From: Brevundimonas naejangsanensis
GTDB lineage: Bacteria > Pseudomonadota > Alphaproteobacteria > Caulobacterales > Caulobacteraceae
DNA length: 64,000 nt
NCBI RefSeq assembly: GCF_003627995.1
Contig: NZ_CP032707.1
Location: 2,594,501 to 2,658,500 of the forward strand
Direction: 5' to 3'
Shown here: positions 55,736 to 64,000 of the stretch, in pieces
Numbering within the stretch: the first letter of the stretch is position 1
Layout of the letters: every line of letters begins with the position of its first letter
Translations under genes and position numbers: made by a program
Notes under the pieces: generated by a model
Told to the model about the DNA's origin: nothing
What the model saw: only the letters and a program-made list of their open reading frames with translations
Database searches by the model: none

Positions 55736-56736
55736 CGGCTCATCCAGTCCGGGCTCGGCAGGCCGCGGGCGGCCAGGAAGCCGGGGTCATAGATCTTGCT
55801 GGCGTAGCGCTGGCCCGGATCGCACAGCACGGTCACGATGGTGTGGCCAGGTCCCAGGTCGCGCGCCATGCGGATCGCGCCGGCGACGTTGACGCCGCTG
55901 GAAGGACCGAGCGACAGCCCCTCCTCCTTCACCAGGTCGAACAGGATGGGCAGGAATTCGGCGTCCTCGATGCGATAGGCGTGATCGACCGACAGGCCTT
56001 CCAGGTTGCCGGTGATGCGGTTGACGCCGATGCCCTCGGCGATCGAACTGCCCTCGCCTTTCAGCACGCCCTCGGTGAACCAACTGTAGAGCGAGGCGCC
56101 CGGCACGTCGGCCAGGCCGATGCGCACGGCCGGCTGGCGTTCGCGCAGGTAGGCGGCCGTCCCCGCCAGGGTCCCGCCCGAACCGACGGCGCAGATGAAG
56201 CCGTCCACGCGGCCGTCGGTCTGTTTCCAGATTTCCGGCCCGGTGCCTTCATAGTGGGTCAGGCGGTTGGCCAGGTTGTCGAACTGATCGGCGTAGAAGG
56301 CGCCGTTCGGCTCGCTGGCGTTCAGTTCCTCCGCCAGGCGACGGGAGAAATGGACGAAGTGGTTGGGGCTGCTGAAGGGCGCGGGATCGACCTCGATCAG
56401 ACGGGCGCCGTGAAGGCGCACCGCGCGCTTCTTCTCTTCCGTCTGGGTGCGCGGCATGACGATGACGACGGGATGGCCCAGCGCCGCCCCGACCAGGGCC
56501 AGGCCCACGCCCGTATTGCCCGCCGTGCCCTCGACGATGGTTCCGCCGGGTTTCAGCGCGCCCGAGGCCCGCGCCGCGCGGATGATGCTCAGCGCCGCCC
56601 GGTCCTTGATCGACCCGCCGACGTTGAGGAACTCGGCCTTGCCCAGGATCTCGCAGCCCGTCGCCTCCGAGGCGCGCTTGAGGCGCACGAGGGGCGTGTT
56701 GCCGATCAGGCCGAGGACGTCAGGGGCGACGATCAT
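55732..56736 (-). CDS. Cysteine synthase family PLP enzyme
   Basis: A 334-aa fold-type II PLP enzyme of the O-acetylserine sulfhydrylase/cystathionine beta-synthase group. PLP Lys is in NVGGSIKDRAALSII, the substrate loop reads EGTAGNTGVGLA, and the phosphate-binding loop GSGGTLAGTAAYL is present. The Gly-Gly-Ser-Ile-Lys-Asp-Arg form differs from CysK (PSSSVKDR), so the substrate may not be O-acetylserine. It is the first gene of an operon with lysR. Confidence 0.9.
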   Translation of the reverse strand: MIVAPDVLGLIGNTPLVRLKRASEATGCEILGKAEFLNVGGSIKDRAALSIIRAARASGALKPGGTIVEGTAGNTGVGLALVGAALGHPVVIVMPRTQTEEKKRAVRLHGARLIEVDPAPFSSPNHFVHFSRRLAEELNASEPNGAFYADQFDNLANRLTHYEGTGPEIWKQTDGRVDGFICAVGSGGTLAGTAAYLRERQPAVRIGLADVPGASLYSWFTEGVLKGEGSSIAEGIGVNRITGNLEGLSVDHAYRIEDAEFLPILFDLVKEEGLSLGPSSGVNVAGAIRMARDLGPGHTIVTVLCDPGQRYASKIYDPGFLAARGLPSPDWMSR

Positions 56737-56826
56737 GGGACGATGAACCGTGGCGAGGAGGAGGTCTTCCTCTTAGCCACAGTTCAGATTTTCTAACAAC
56801 CGGCGCCGGCCCGGCGCGGGCTCCGG

Positions 56827-58233
56827 TCAGATGTGGATGACGCGGCCGTAGGCGTCGAGCGCCGCTTCGTGCATGGCCTCGGACATGGTCGGGTGCGGAT
56901 AGACGATGCCGTGGATGTCTTCCTCGGTCGCTTCCATGGTGATGGCGGTGACGTAGCCCTGGATCATCTCGGTGACGTCGGCGCCGATCATGTGGGCGCC
57001 GATCAGGGCGCCGGTCTTGGCGTCGAAGATGACCTTGACGAAGCCCTCGGTCTCGCCCGCGGCGATGGCCTTGCCGTTCACGCGGAAGGGGAAGCGGCCG
57101 ATCTTGACCTCGCGGTTCTCGGCGCGGGCCCCCTGCTCCGTCACCCCGACCGAGGCGACCTGCGGCTGGGCGTAGGTGCAGCCGGCGATGGGCGAGTTCA
57201 CGTTCGGCGTCTTGAAGCCGGCGATGTGCTCGGCGGCGTGGATGCCTTCGTGCGAGGCCTTGTGGGCCAGCCAGGGCGCGGCGGCGCAGTCGCCGATGGC
57301 GTAGAGGCCCTTGACGTTGGTCTGGCAGTGGCCGTCGGTCTTGATGTGGCCGCGGTCCAGTTCGACGCCCAGCGCCTCCAGGCCGATGCCGTCGGTGTTG
57401 GCGGTGATGCCCACGGCCGAGATGCAGACCTCGGCCTCCAGGCTCTCGGCCTTGCCGCCGATCTCGACGTCGACCTTCACGCCCTGGGCGGTCTTGGAGA
57501 CCTTCGTCACCTTGGCGCCGACCTTGAACTTGATGCCGCGCTTTTCGAAGCCCTTCTGGGCGGTCTTTGAGATCTCCTCGTCCTCGATCGGCATGATGCG
57601 GTCGACGGCTTCGACGACCGTCACCTCGGCGCCCAGGGCGCGATAGAAGCTGGCGAACTCGATGCCGATGGCGCCCGAGCCGATGACGACGAAGGACTTG
57701 GGCAGCTTCTTCGGCGCCAGGGCGTCGCGATAGGCCCAGATCTTGTCGCCGTCGGCTTCCAGGCCGATCTGCGGCAGGGCGCGGGCGCGGGCGCCGACGG
57801 CCAGCATGACCGTCTTGGCCTCGATGGCGCGCGAGCCGCCGGCCTTCAGGGCCACGACGACCTTGGGCGCAGCGGCGCCTTTCTCGAGCTTGGCCGAGCC
57901 CTCGATGACCTCGATCTTGTTCTTCTTCATCAGGAAGCCGACGCCCTGATTCAGTTGCTTGGCCACGCCGCGCGAACGCTGGATGATGGCGTCGAAGTCG
58001 AACGACGCGCCCGGGGCCGACAGGCCGTAGTCCTTCAGGTGCGACAGGCTCTCGTACTTCTCGCCCGACTTGAGCAGGGCCTTGGTCGGGATGCAGCCCC
58101 AGTTCAGGCAGATGCCGCCCAGGTTCTCGCGCTCGACGATGGCCACCTTCAGGCCCAGCTGGCTGGCGCGGATCGCCGCGACATAGCCGCCGGGGCCCGA
58201 ACCGATGACGACGAGATCGAATTCAGCAGCCAT
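56827..58233 (-). CDS. lpdA: Dihydrolipoyl dehydrogenase (E3)
   Basis: A 468-aa FAD enzyme reoxidising dihydrolipoyl groups of the pyruvate complex (and probably other 2-oxoacid complexes). It has the FAD site DLVVIGSGPGGYVAAIRASQLG, redox disulfide GGICLNWGCIPTKALL, an NAD site VIGSGAIGIEFASFY, and the C-terminal His-Glu dyad in YPHPTMSEAMHEAAL. It is last in the pdh operon, 2 bases from gpx. Confidence 0.97.
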   Translation of the reverse strand: MAAEFDLVVIGSGPGGYVAAIRASQLGLKVAIVERENLGGICLNWGCIPTKALLKSGEKYESLSHLKDYGLSAPGASFDFDAIIQRSRGVAKQLNQGVGFLMKKNKIEVIEGSAKLEKGAAAPKVVVALKAGGSRAIEAKTVMLAVGARARALPQIGLEADGDKIWAYRDALAPKKLPKSFVVIGSGAIGIEFASFYRALGAEVTVVEAVDRIMPIEDEEISKTAQKGFEKRGIKFKVGAKVTKVSKTAQGVKVDVEIGGKAESLEAEVCISAVGITANTDGIGLEALGVELDRGHIKTDGHCQTNVKGLYAIGDCAAAPWLAHKASHEGIHAAEHIAGFKTPNVNSPIAGCTYAQPQVASVGVTEQGARAENREVKIGRFPFRVNGKAIAAGETEGFVKVIFDAKTGALIGAHMIGADVTEMIQGYVTAITMEATEEDIHGIVYPHPTMSEAMHEAALDAYGRVIHI

Positions 58234-58235
58234 GG

Positions 58236-58715
<480 letters not shown>

Positions 58716-58730
58716 GACTTCACCCTCCCC

Positions 58731-59987
58731 TTACGCCAGCATCGCCACGGGGTCTTCGATCAGCGGCTTGAACGCCTGCAGGAAGCGGGCGCCCGTCGCG
58801 CCGTCGACCACGCGGTGATCGCAGGTCAGGGTCACGGTCATGACGGTGGCCGGCACGATCTGGCCGTCCTTGACGACCGGACGTTGCTCGCCGGCGCCCA
58901 CGCTCATGATGCAGCCCTGGGGCTCATTGATGATCGAGGTGAACTGCTTGATGCCGAACATGCCCAGGTTGGACACCGAGAAGGTGCCGCCCTGGAACTC
59001 TTCCGGCTTCAGCTTGCGCTCACGCGCGCGCTTGGCCAGGTCCTTGGACTCGGTCGCGATCTGGGCCAGGCCCTTGGTCTCGGCCTTGCGGATGATCGGG
59101 GTGATCAGCCCGCCGTCGATCGCCACCGCCATGGAGACGTCGGCGTTGTGGTGCATGGCAATGCCTTCGGGGGTGTAGGAGGCGTTCGCCTCCGGCACCA
59201 TCTTCAGGGCCAGGGCCGCGGCCTTGATGACGAAGTCGTTCACCGAGACCTTGATGCCCTGCGGCTCCAGCATCTTGTTCACCTTGGCGCGGACGGCCAT
59301 CAGCTGGTCGATCTCGCAGTCGATGAACAGCGGGAAGTGCGGCACGTTCTGGATGCTGTCGACCATGCGACGCGCCACGGCCTTCTTCATCCCGTCCAGC
59401 GGGATCAGGTCGTAGGTGCCGTCGGCGATGCCCATCTGGGCCAGCGACAGGGCCGGACGCGGCGCGGCGGCGGCGGGCGCTGCGGCAGCCGAGGCGGCCG
59501 GCTGGGCGCCGCCCTTGCCTGCGGCTTCCACGTCGCGCTTGACAATGCGGCCGTGCGGGCCGGTGCCCGTGATCGTCTTCAGGTCCAGGCCGGCCTGGGC
59601 CGCCAGACGGCGCGCCAGGGGCGAGGAGAAGACGCGGGCGCCGTCAGCGGCCTTCGGCGCGGCCGGAGCCGGTTGGGCTGCGGCCTTGGGAGCCTCCGCC
59701 TTCGGCGCTTCGGCCGGGGCGTCCGCCTTCTTGGGCGCGGGCGCGACCGCGTCGCCGGACAGGCGGGCGATCGGGGTGTTGACCTTCACGCTCTCCGTGC
59801 CTTCAGGCACCAGGATTTCCAGCACTTCGCCTTCGTCCACGGCTTCGACTTCCATCGTCGCCTTGTCGGTCTCGATCTCGGCGATCACGTCGCCGGCCGA
59901 CACGGTGTCGCCGACCTTGACGTGCCACTTGGCCAGAACGCCCTCTTCCATCGTCGGCGACAGGGCCGGCATCAGGATGTCGGTCAT
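58731..59987 (-). CDS. pdhC: Pyruvate dehydrogenase E2, dihydrolipoamide acetyltransferase
   Basis: A 418-aa E2: one N-terminal lipoyl domain with lipoyl Lys in [12 protein letters not shown], an Ala/Pro-rich linker, a peripheral-subunit-binding domain ([35 protein letters not shown]), and a C-terminal acyltransferase core with catalytic HxxxDG in [11 protein letters not shown] chose ATG 59987 ([11 protein letters not shown]); the upstream opening 60041 is inside the overlapping DUF5076 gene. Confidence 0.96.
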   Translation of the reverse strand: MTDILMPALSPTMEEGVLAKWHVKVGDTVSAGDVIAEIETDKATMEVEAVDEGEVLEILVPEGTESVKVNTPIARLSGDAVAPAPKKADAPAEAPKAEAPKAAAQPAPAAPKAADGARVFSSPLARRLAAQAGLDLKTITGTGPHGRIVKRDVEAAGKGGAQPAASAAAAPAAAAPRPALSLAQMGIADGTYDLIPLDGMKKAVARRMVDSIQNVPHFPLFIDCEIDQLMAVRAKVNKMLEPQGIKVSVNDFVIKAAALALKMVPEANASYTPEGIAMHHNADVSMAVAIDGGLITPIIRKAETKGLAQIATESKDLAKRARERKLKPEEFQGGTFSVSNLGMFGIKQFTSIINEPQGCIMSVGAGEQRPVVKDGQIVPATVMTVTLTCDHRVVDGATGARFLQAFKPLIEDPVAMLA

Positions 59988-60292
59988 TGGGCGGTCTCCG
60001 TCTGTGCGCTTTCGGCCGCCTTCGCGTGGGCTTTGTCCCAACTGTCGCAGATGGCCTTGAACGCCTGGGCCTGATCCAGGCCGTGATGTTCGGCGTAGGC
60101 ATGGGAATAGACCCAGGCCATCTCAGCCAGGACAACTCCCATGTTGCCCGGCTCCTGAAGAGCCGGACGAAGGTTCATGAGCGGACCCGACCCGTTCCAC
60201 CAGACGCGGGCGAGTTCCAGCACCTGGTCTTCCGGCGCGTCGAGGCCTTCCGGAATGGGCAGGGCGCGAGCTTCGAGGGCAGCAACGTCCAT
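59984..60292 (-). CDS. DUF5076 domain protein 1
   Basis: A 102-aa protein with the pattern [63 protein letters not shown], which I recognise as DUF5076. It overlaps pdhC by 4 bases and its neighbour paralogue by one. The function is unknown; its position in the pdh operon suggests a role with the complex. Both DUF5076 genes lie between E1 beta and E2. Confidence 0.85.
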   Translation of the reverse strand: MDVAALEARALPIPEGLDAPEDQVLELARVWWNGSGPLMNLRPALQEPGNMGVVLAEMAWVYSHAYAEHHGLDQAQAFKAICDSWDKAHAKAAESAQTETAQ

Positions 60293-60609
60293 CAGGCGTT
60301 CCCCACCGGTTGGGTCGCAGGCTCGGCGACAGTGCGGACGTTGTCCGCCTTGATCACGTCGCTGAGCCCTTGGAGGATGCGGTCGTACGCGGCTTTTTCA
60401 TTGTGGCCGTGACGCACGGCGTAGCCGTGCGCCATGTGGCGGGCGGCGTAGGCCAGCATTTCCCCAAACTTGATGGGGTCGGCGAAGGCGGGTTTGACCG
60501 CCATCACCGGCTCGTCCTTGGACCACCACATGCGGAGAAGTTCGACCGCGCCCTCGTCGGCGGCGACGCTCTCCGGCACGGTCAGTTGGAACTCGGCGAC
60601 CTCGCTCAC
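60292..60609 (-). CDS. DUF5076 domain protein 2
   Basis: A 105-aa paralogue of the next gene, sharing the [56 protein letters not shown] pattern. It overlaps pdhB by 4 bases and the other DUF5076 gene by one. Position by position the aromatic/basic residues of the two match (WW, the His in the middle helix), consistent with a duplication. No known function. Confidence 0.85.
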   Translation of the reverse strand: MSEVAEFQLTVPESVAADEGAVELLRMWWSKDEPVMAVKPAFADPIKFGEMLAYAARHMAHGYAVRHGHNEKAAYDRILQGLSDVIKADNVRTVAEPATQPVGNA

Positions 60610-61961
60610 GCCATCACCTTCTTCACGGCGGCGACGATCTTGTCGACGCCCGGCAGCGACAGGGCTTCCAGATTGGCGGCGTAGGGCAGCGGCACGTCTT
60701 CCTGGTGCACGCGCAGCGGCGGGGCGTCCAGGTAGTCGAAGGCGTGCTCGATCACGCGGGCGACCACTTCGGCGCCGACGCCCATCGGACCCCAGCCCTC
60801 TTCGGCCGAGACCAGACGGTTGGTCTTCTTGACGCTCTCGACGATGGTCTCGTGATCCAGCGGACGCAGGGTGCGCAGGTCGACGACCTCGACCGAAATG
60901 CCTTCCTCGGCCAGCTTTTCAGCGGCCTGCAGGGCGAAGCCGACCATGCGGCTGTGCGCCGTGATGGTCACGTCCGTGCCTTCGCGGCGGACCTTGGCCT
61001 TGCCGATCGGCACGATGTAGTCCTCGACGTCCGGCACGTCGAACTCGTGGCCGTACATCATCTCGTGTTCGAGGAAGACGATCGGGTTCGGGTCGCGGAT
61101 CGCGGCCTTCAGCAGGCCCTTGGCGTCGGCGGCGTCGTAGGGCGCCACGACCTTCAGGCCCGGGATCTGGGCGTACCAGGCGGAATAGTCCTGGCTGTGC
61201 TGGGCTGCCACGCGCGAAGCGGCGCCGTTCGGGCCGCGGAACACGATGGGGCAGCCCATCTGGCCGCCCGACATGTAGAGCGTCTTGGCCGCCGAGTTGA
61301 TGATGTGGTCGATCGCCTGCATGGCGAAGTTCCAGGTCATGAACTCGACGATCGGCTTCAGGCCCGCGAAGGCGGCGCCGACGCCCAGGCCGGCGAAGCC
61401 GTGCTCGGTGATCGGGGTGTCGACCACGCGGCGGTCGCCGAATTCCTGCAGCAGGTCGCGGCTGACCTTATAGGCCCCCTGATACTGGGCGACTTCCTCG
61501 CCCATCAGGAAGACGTTCTCGTCGCGGCGCATTTCCTCGGCCATGGCGTCGCGCAAGGCGTCGCGGATGGTCGTCTTGACCAGCTTGGCGCCGGCCGGGA
61601 TTTCCGGATCGCGCAGCTCGACCTTGGGCTTGGCCGGGGCATCGGCAGGCGCGCCCTCAGGCTTGGCCTCAGGGGCGACGGCCGCAGGAGCTTCTGCCTT
61701 GGGCGCGGGCGCGGCGGCGCCGTCTTCGCCCGCCAGGCGGGCGATCGGGGTGTTGACCTTCACGCCCTCGGAGCCTTCCGGCACCAGGATCTCCAGCACT
61801 TCGCCCTCGTCGACGGCTTCGACTTCCATCGTCGCCTTGTCGGTCTCGATCTCGGCGATCACCTGGCCGGCCGACACGGTGTCGCCCGCCTTGATGTGCC
61901 ATTTGGTCAGGGTGCCCTCTTCCATCGTGGGAGACAGCGCCGGCATCAGAATGTCCGTCAC
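60606..61961 (-). CDS. pdhB: Pyruvate dehydrogenase E1 beta with N-terminal lipoyl domain
   Basis: A 451-aa protein: an N-terminal lipoyl domain ([24 protein letters not shown] ... lipoyl Lys in [11 protein letters not shown]), a Pro/Ala linker, and a transketolase-like E1 beta domain from about residue 125 ([66 protein letters not shown]). A lipoyl-carrying E1 beta is characteristic of alphaproteobacteria. The gene follows pdhA by 3 bases. Confidence 0.96.
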   Translation of the reverse strand: MTDILMPALSPTMEEGTLTKWHIKAGDTVSAGQVIAEIETDKATMEVEAVDEGEVLEILVPEGSEGVKVNTPIARLAGEDGAAAPAPKAEAPAAVAPEAKPEGAPADAPAKPKVELRDPEIPAGAKLVKTTIRDALRDAMAEEMRRDENVFLMGEEVAQYQGAYKVSRDLLQEFGDRRVVDTPITEHGFAGLGVGAAFAGLKPIVEFMTWNFAMQAIDHIINSAAKTLYMSGGQMGCPIVFRGPNGAASRVAAQHSQDYSAWYAQIPGLKVVAPYDAADAKGLLKAAIRDPNPIVFLEHEMMYGHEFDVPDVEDYIVPIGKAKVRREGTDVTITAHSRMVGFALQAAEKLAEEGISVEVVDLRTLRPLDHETIVESVKKTNRLVSAEEGWGPMGVGAEVVARVIEHAFDYLDAPPLRVHQEDVPLPYAANLEALSLPGVDKIVAAVKKVMA

Positions 61962-61964
61962 GTA

Positions 61965-62993
61965 TCAGGCCTCCACGTAGACGTCGGTGTAGAGCTCGGA
62001 CGGGTCCGGCTCAGGGCTCTCTTGAGCGAATTGCACGGCTTCGGCGACGATGGCCTTCACCTCGTTGTCGATCGCCTTCAGCTCGTCCTCGGTCGCCTTG
62101 GCGGCGGCGAGCAGCATCTTGACGTGATCGATGGGGTCGCGGGTCTTCTTGACCTCGTCCACCTCTTCCTTGGTCCGGTACTTGGCCGGGTCGGACATGG
62201 AGTGGCCGCGATAGCGGTAGGTCTTGACCTCGAGGATGTAGGGGCCGCCGCCTTCGCGAGCGCGCTTCACGGCGCGGGCCGCGGCGTCGCGCACGGCCAG
62301 CACGTCCATGCCGTCGACCTGCTCGCCCGGAATGCCGAAGCTGGCGCCGCGCATGTAGAGCTCGGTCGTGGACGACGAGCGTTCGATGCTCGTGCCCATG
62401 GCGTACTGGTTATTCTCGATGATGTAGATGGCCGGCAGCTTCCACAGCTGGGCCATGTTGAAGCTCTCGTACACCTGACCCTGGTTCGAGGCGCCGTCGC
62501 CGAAATAGACGAAGCTGACCGAGTCGTCGCCGCGGTACTTGCCCGAGAAGGCCAGGCCCGTGCCCAGCGCCACCTGGGCGCCGACGATGCCGTGGCCGCC
62601 GTAGAAGCCGGTCGGCACGTCGAACATGTGCATCGAACCGCCCTTGCCGCGCGCAGAGCCCCCGACGCGGCCGGTCAGTTCGGCCATGACCTCGTTCGGG
62701 TCCATGCCCGCGGCCAGCATGTGGCCGTGGTCGCGATAGCCGGTGATGATCTTGTCGTGGCCCTGCTTGACGCTTTCCTGGACCCCGACCGCCACGGCTT
62801 CCTGGCCGATGTACAGGTGGCAGAAGCCCCCGATCAGCCCCATGCCGTACAGCTGGCCGGCGCGCTCTTCAAAGCGGCGGATCAGCAGCATCTCGCGATA
62901 GAAACGCAGCAGGTCTTCCTTGGAAGCCTGAGGCGTGTTCGGAATTTTATCGCCCGCGCTGGGCGAGGATTTCTGAGCGGCGGCTTTCGCCAT
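61965..62993 (-). CDS. pdhA: Pyruvate dehydrogenase E1 alpha
   Basis: A 342-aa thiamine-diphosphate E1 alpha: FYREMLLIRRFEERAGQLYGMG, GGFCHLYIGQEAVAVG, TPP motif GDGASNQGQVYESFN, the phosphorylation-loop region YRYRGHSMSDPAKYRTKEEV. With E1 beta it decarboxylates pyruvate. First gene of the operon, 115 bases from ftsB. The leader at 62994-63107 has no visible regulatory motif. Confidence 0.96.
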   Translation of the reverse strand: MAKAAAQKSSPSAGDKIPNTPQASKEDLLRFYREMLLIRRFEERAGQLYGMGLIGGFCHLYIGQEAVAVGVQESVKQGHDKIITGYRDHGHMLAAGMDPNEVMAELTGRVGGSARGKGGSMHMFDVPTGFYGGHGIVGAQVALGTGLAFSGKYRGDDSVSFVYFGDGASNQGQVYESFNMAQLWKLPAIYIIENNQYAMGTSIERSSSTTELYMRGASFGIPGEQVDGMDVLAVRDAAARAVKRAREGGGPYILEVKTYRYRGHSMSDPAKYRTKEEVDEVKKTRDPIDHVKMLLAAAKATEDELKAIDNEVKAIVAEAVQFAQESPEPDPSELYTDVYVEA

Positions 62994-63107
62994 CCGGCAT
63001 CTCCCGGCTTACACCCCGATTTTCAGGGACTCTTATTGTTACGGAAAGGGGCTTTAGCAGCCTTCGTTCCCGAAACGCAAAGCGGCCAGCCAGGCTGTAA
63101 CAATAGT

Positions 63108-63440
63108 TCAGGAGGTTCGCGTCGCGTCCAGGTTGTGTGCGACCGGCGTGTTCAGACGCACGACATAGTCGCGCGGGTCGGCAAAACCGATGACCGCCCT
63201 CGCCCGCTCCTCCAGCAGGTCCCTGGACAGGCTCTCGGTACGCAGATAGCGGACCCGCACCTCCAGGTCGTGGCGTTGTTCAGACAGGCGGGCCAACTGG
63301 GTCTGGCGCTCCGCCAGCAAGGCGTCCCGTTCCGCGCCGCTCAGCAGCCCGCGCTCCCCCGTCAGAGCCTGAACGCCGAGGTAGGCGATCAGGAACAGCA
63401 GAAAGAGAGACGGCAGGTAGGGCTTCATCTGCTCGGGCAC
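63108..63440 (-). CDS. ftsB: Septum formation initiator FtsB/DivIC-like
   Basis: A protein of about 110 aa with one N-terminal membrane helix (LPSLFLLFLIAYLGVQALTG) and a coiled coil (ERDALLAERQTQLARLSEQRHDLEVRVRYLRTESLSRDLLEERAR), the FtsB/DivIC plan. FtsB joins FtsL and FtsQ in the divisome. GTG 63440 (VPEQMKPYL) has AAGGAG 8 bases before; GTG 63464 and ATG 63428 are alternatives. It follows eno, the usual alphaproteobacterial order. Confidence 0.88.
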   Translation of the reverse strand: MPEQMKPYLPSLFLLFLIAYLGVQALTGERGLLSGAERDALLAERQTQLARLSEQRHDLEVRVRYLRTESLSRDLLEERARAVIGFADPRDYVVRLNTPVAHNLDATRTS

Positions 63441-63529
63441 GGCGGACGCTCCTTCTGAGCGCACATGAACACGGTGACCTATCAGTGAGCGAAAATGCCT
63501 AACGAACCGTAGCTTGACCGCAATTGGGA

Positions 63530-63558
63530 ACGCCGCCCCCGAGGATCGGAGGCGGCGT
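63530..63558 (-). terminator. Possible terminator after eno
   Basis: Inverted repeat ACGCCGCC ... GGCGGCGT, with 13 bases between, about 25 bases beyond the eno stop. No strong T-run follows on the minus strand, so this is tentative. Confidence 0.45.
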
Positions 63559-63582
63559 CCAGCACATCTTCGTGAGTTGTGC

Positions 63583-64000
<418 letters not shown>

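Noticed and set aside
56770-56826. GC-rich hairpin beyond the lpdA stop as a terminator
   Set aside because: The palindrome is short with no T-run, so termination cannot be claimed.

Overview
The window is a GC-rich, gene-dense bacterial chromosome segment with no prophage, plasmid or CRISPR signature. A Caulobacterales alphaproteobacterium, most likely Brevundimonas or a close relative, fits best. The reasons are an IscR-headed SUF operon with sufS, sufT and sufA, a bactofilin, RcnB-type secreted proteins, a pdhA-pdhB-pdhC-lpdA operon whose E1 beta carries its own lipoyl domain and which contains two DUF5076 genes, and the order eno-ftsB-pdh. The genus is inferred from gene content only.

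Layout. 0.1-8.2 kb: prfB with its programmed frameshift, bactofilin, a one-cysteine peroxiredoxin overlapping a GIY-YIG nuclease gene bracketed by palindromic repeats, tyrS, anmK, a DMT exporter, a DUF6624 protein and a TerC-family protein. 8.3-18.6 kb: an alpha/beta hydrolase diverging from an Fe-S operon (iscR, IscS/NifS-like desulfurase, sufB, sufC, sufD, sufS, sufT, sufA) that runs with almost no gap into metN-metI-metQ. 18.6-30.9 kb, mostly minus strand: diguanylate cyclase, RhlE-like helicase, topA, dprA, plsY, a catalytically dead dihydroorotase homologue with pyrB, an AEC transporter, ruvX and a small HTH protein. 31.1-34.4 kb: gatC-gatA-gatB. 34.6-43.8 kb: two RcnB-like proteins, a GST, small proteins, an NDUFS4-like complex I subunit, tRNA-Arg(TCT), an esterase, a TonB-dependent receptor, a Rieske/FAD oxidoreductase, tRNA-Ser(TGA) and a second DMT exporter. 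43.9-48.0 kb: rlpA, then tmk-holB-tatD-MBL hydrolase packed with overlaps. 48.1-53.8 kb: a Gly/Ala-rich secreted protein, a subtilisin-like protease diverging from an ECF sigma/anti-sigma pair, and a BetT-like transporter. 54.0-56.7 kb: a cysteine-synthase-like gene and a LysR regulator whose 3' three quarters lie in a 769-bp tandem duplication with no difference detected in the translated products. 56.8-64.0 kb: the pyruvate dehydrogenase operon with a glutathione peroxidase inside it, then ftsB and the 3' part of eno.

Most of the window is core metabolism: Fe-S cluster assembly, methionine uptake, pyrimidine and phospholipid synthesis, tRNA charging and amidation, and pyruvate oxidation. 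I saw no obvious large undescribed system. The observations most worth following are the palindromic repeats bracketing a single-domain GIY-YIG nuclease (a pair of the same repeat family lies near 30.5 kb), the tandem LysR duplication, the DUF5076 pair inside the pdh operon, the protease/ECF sigma/anti-sigma cluster with a perfect inverted repeat in its divergent promoter, and the repeat element that supplies the ribosome-binding site of sufD.
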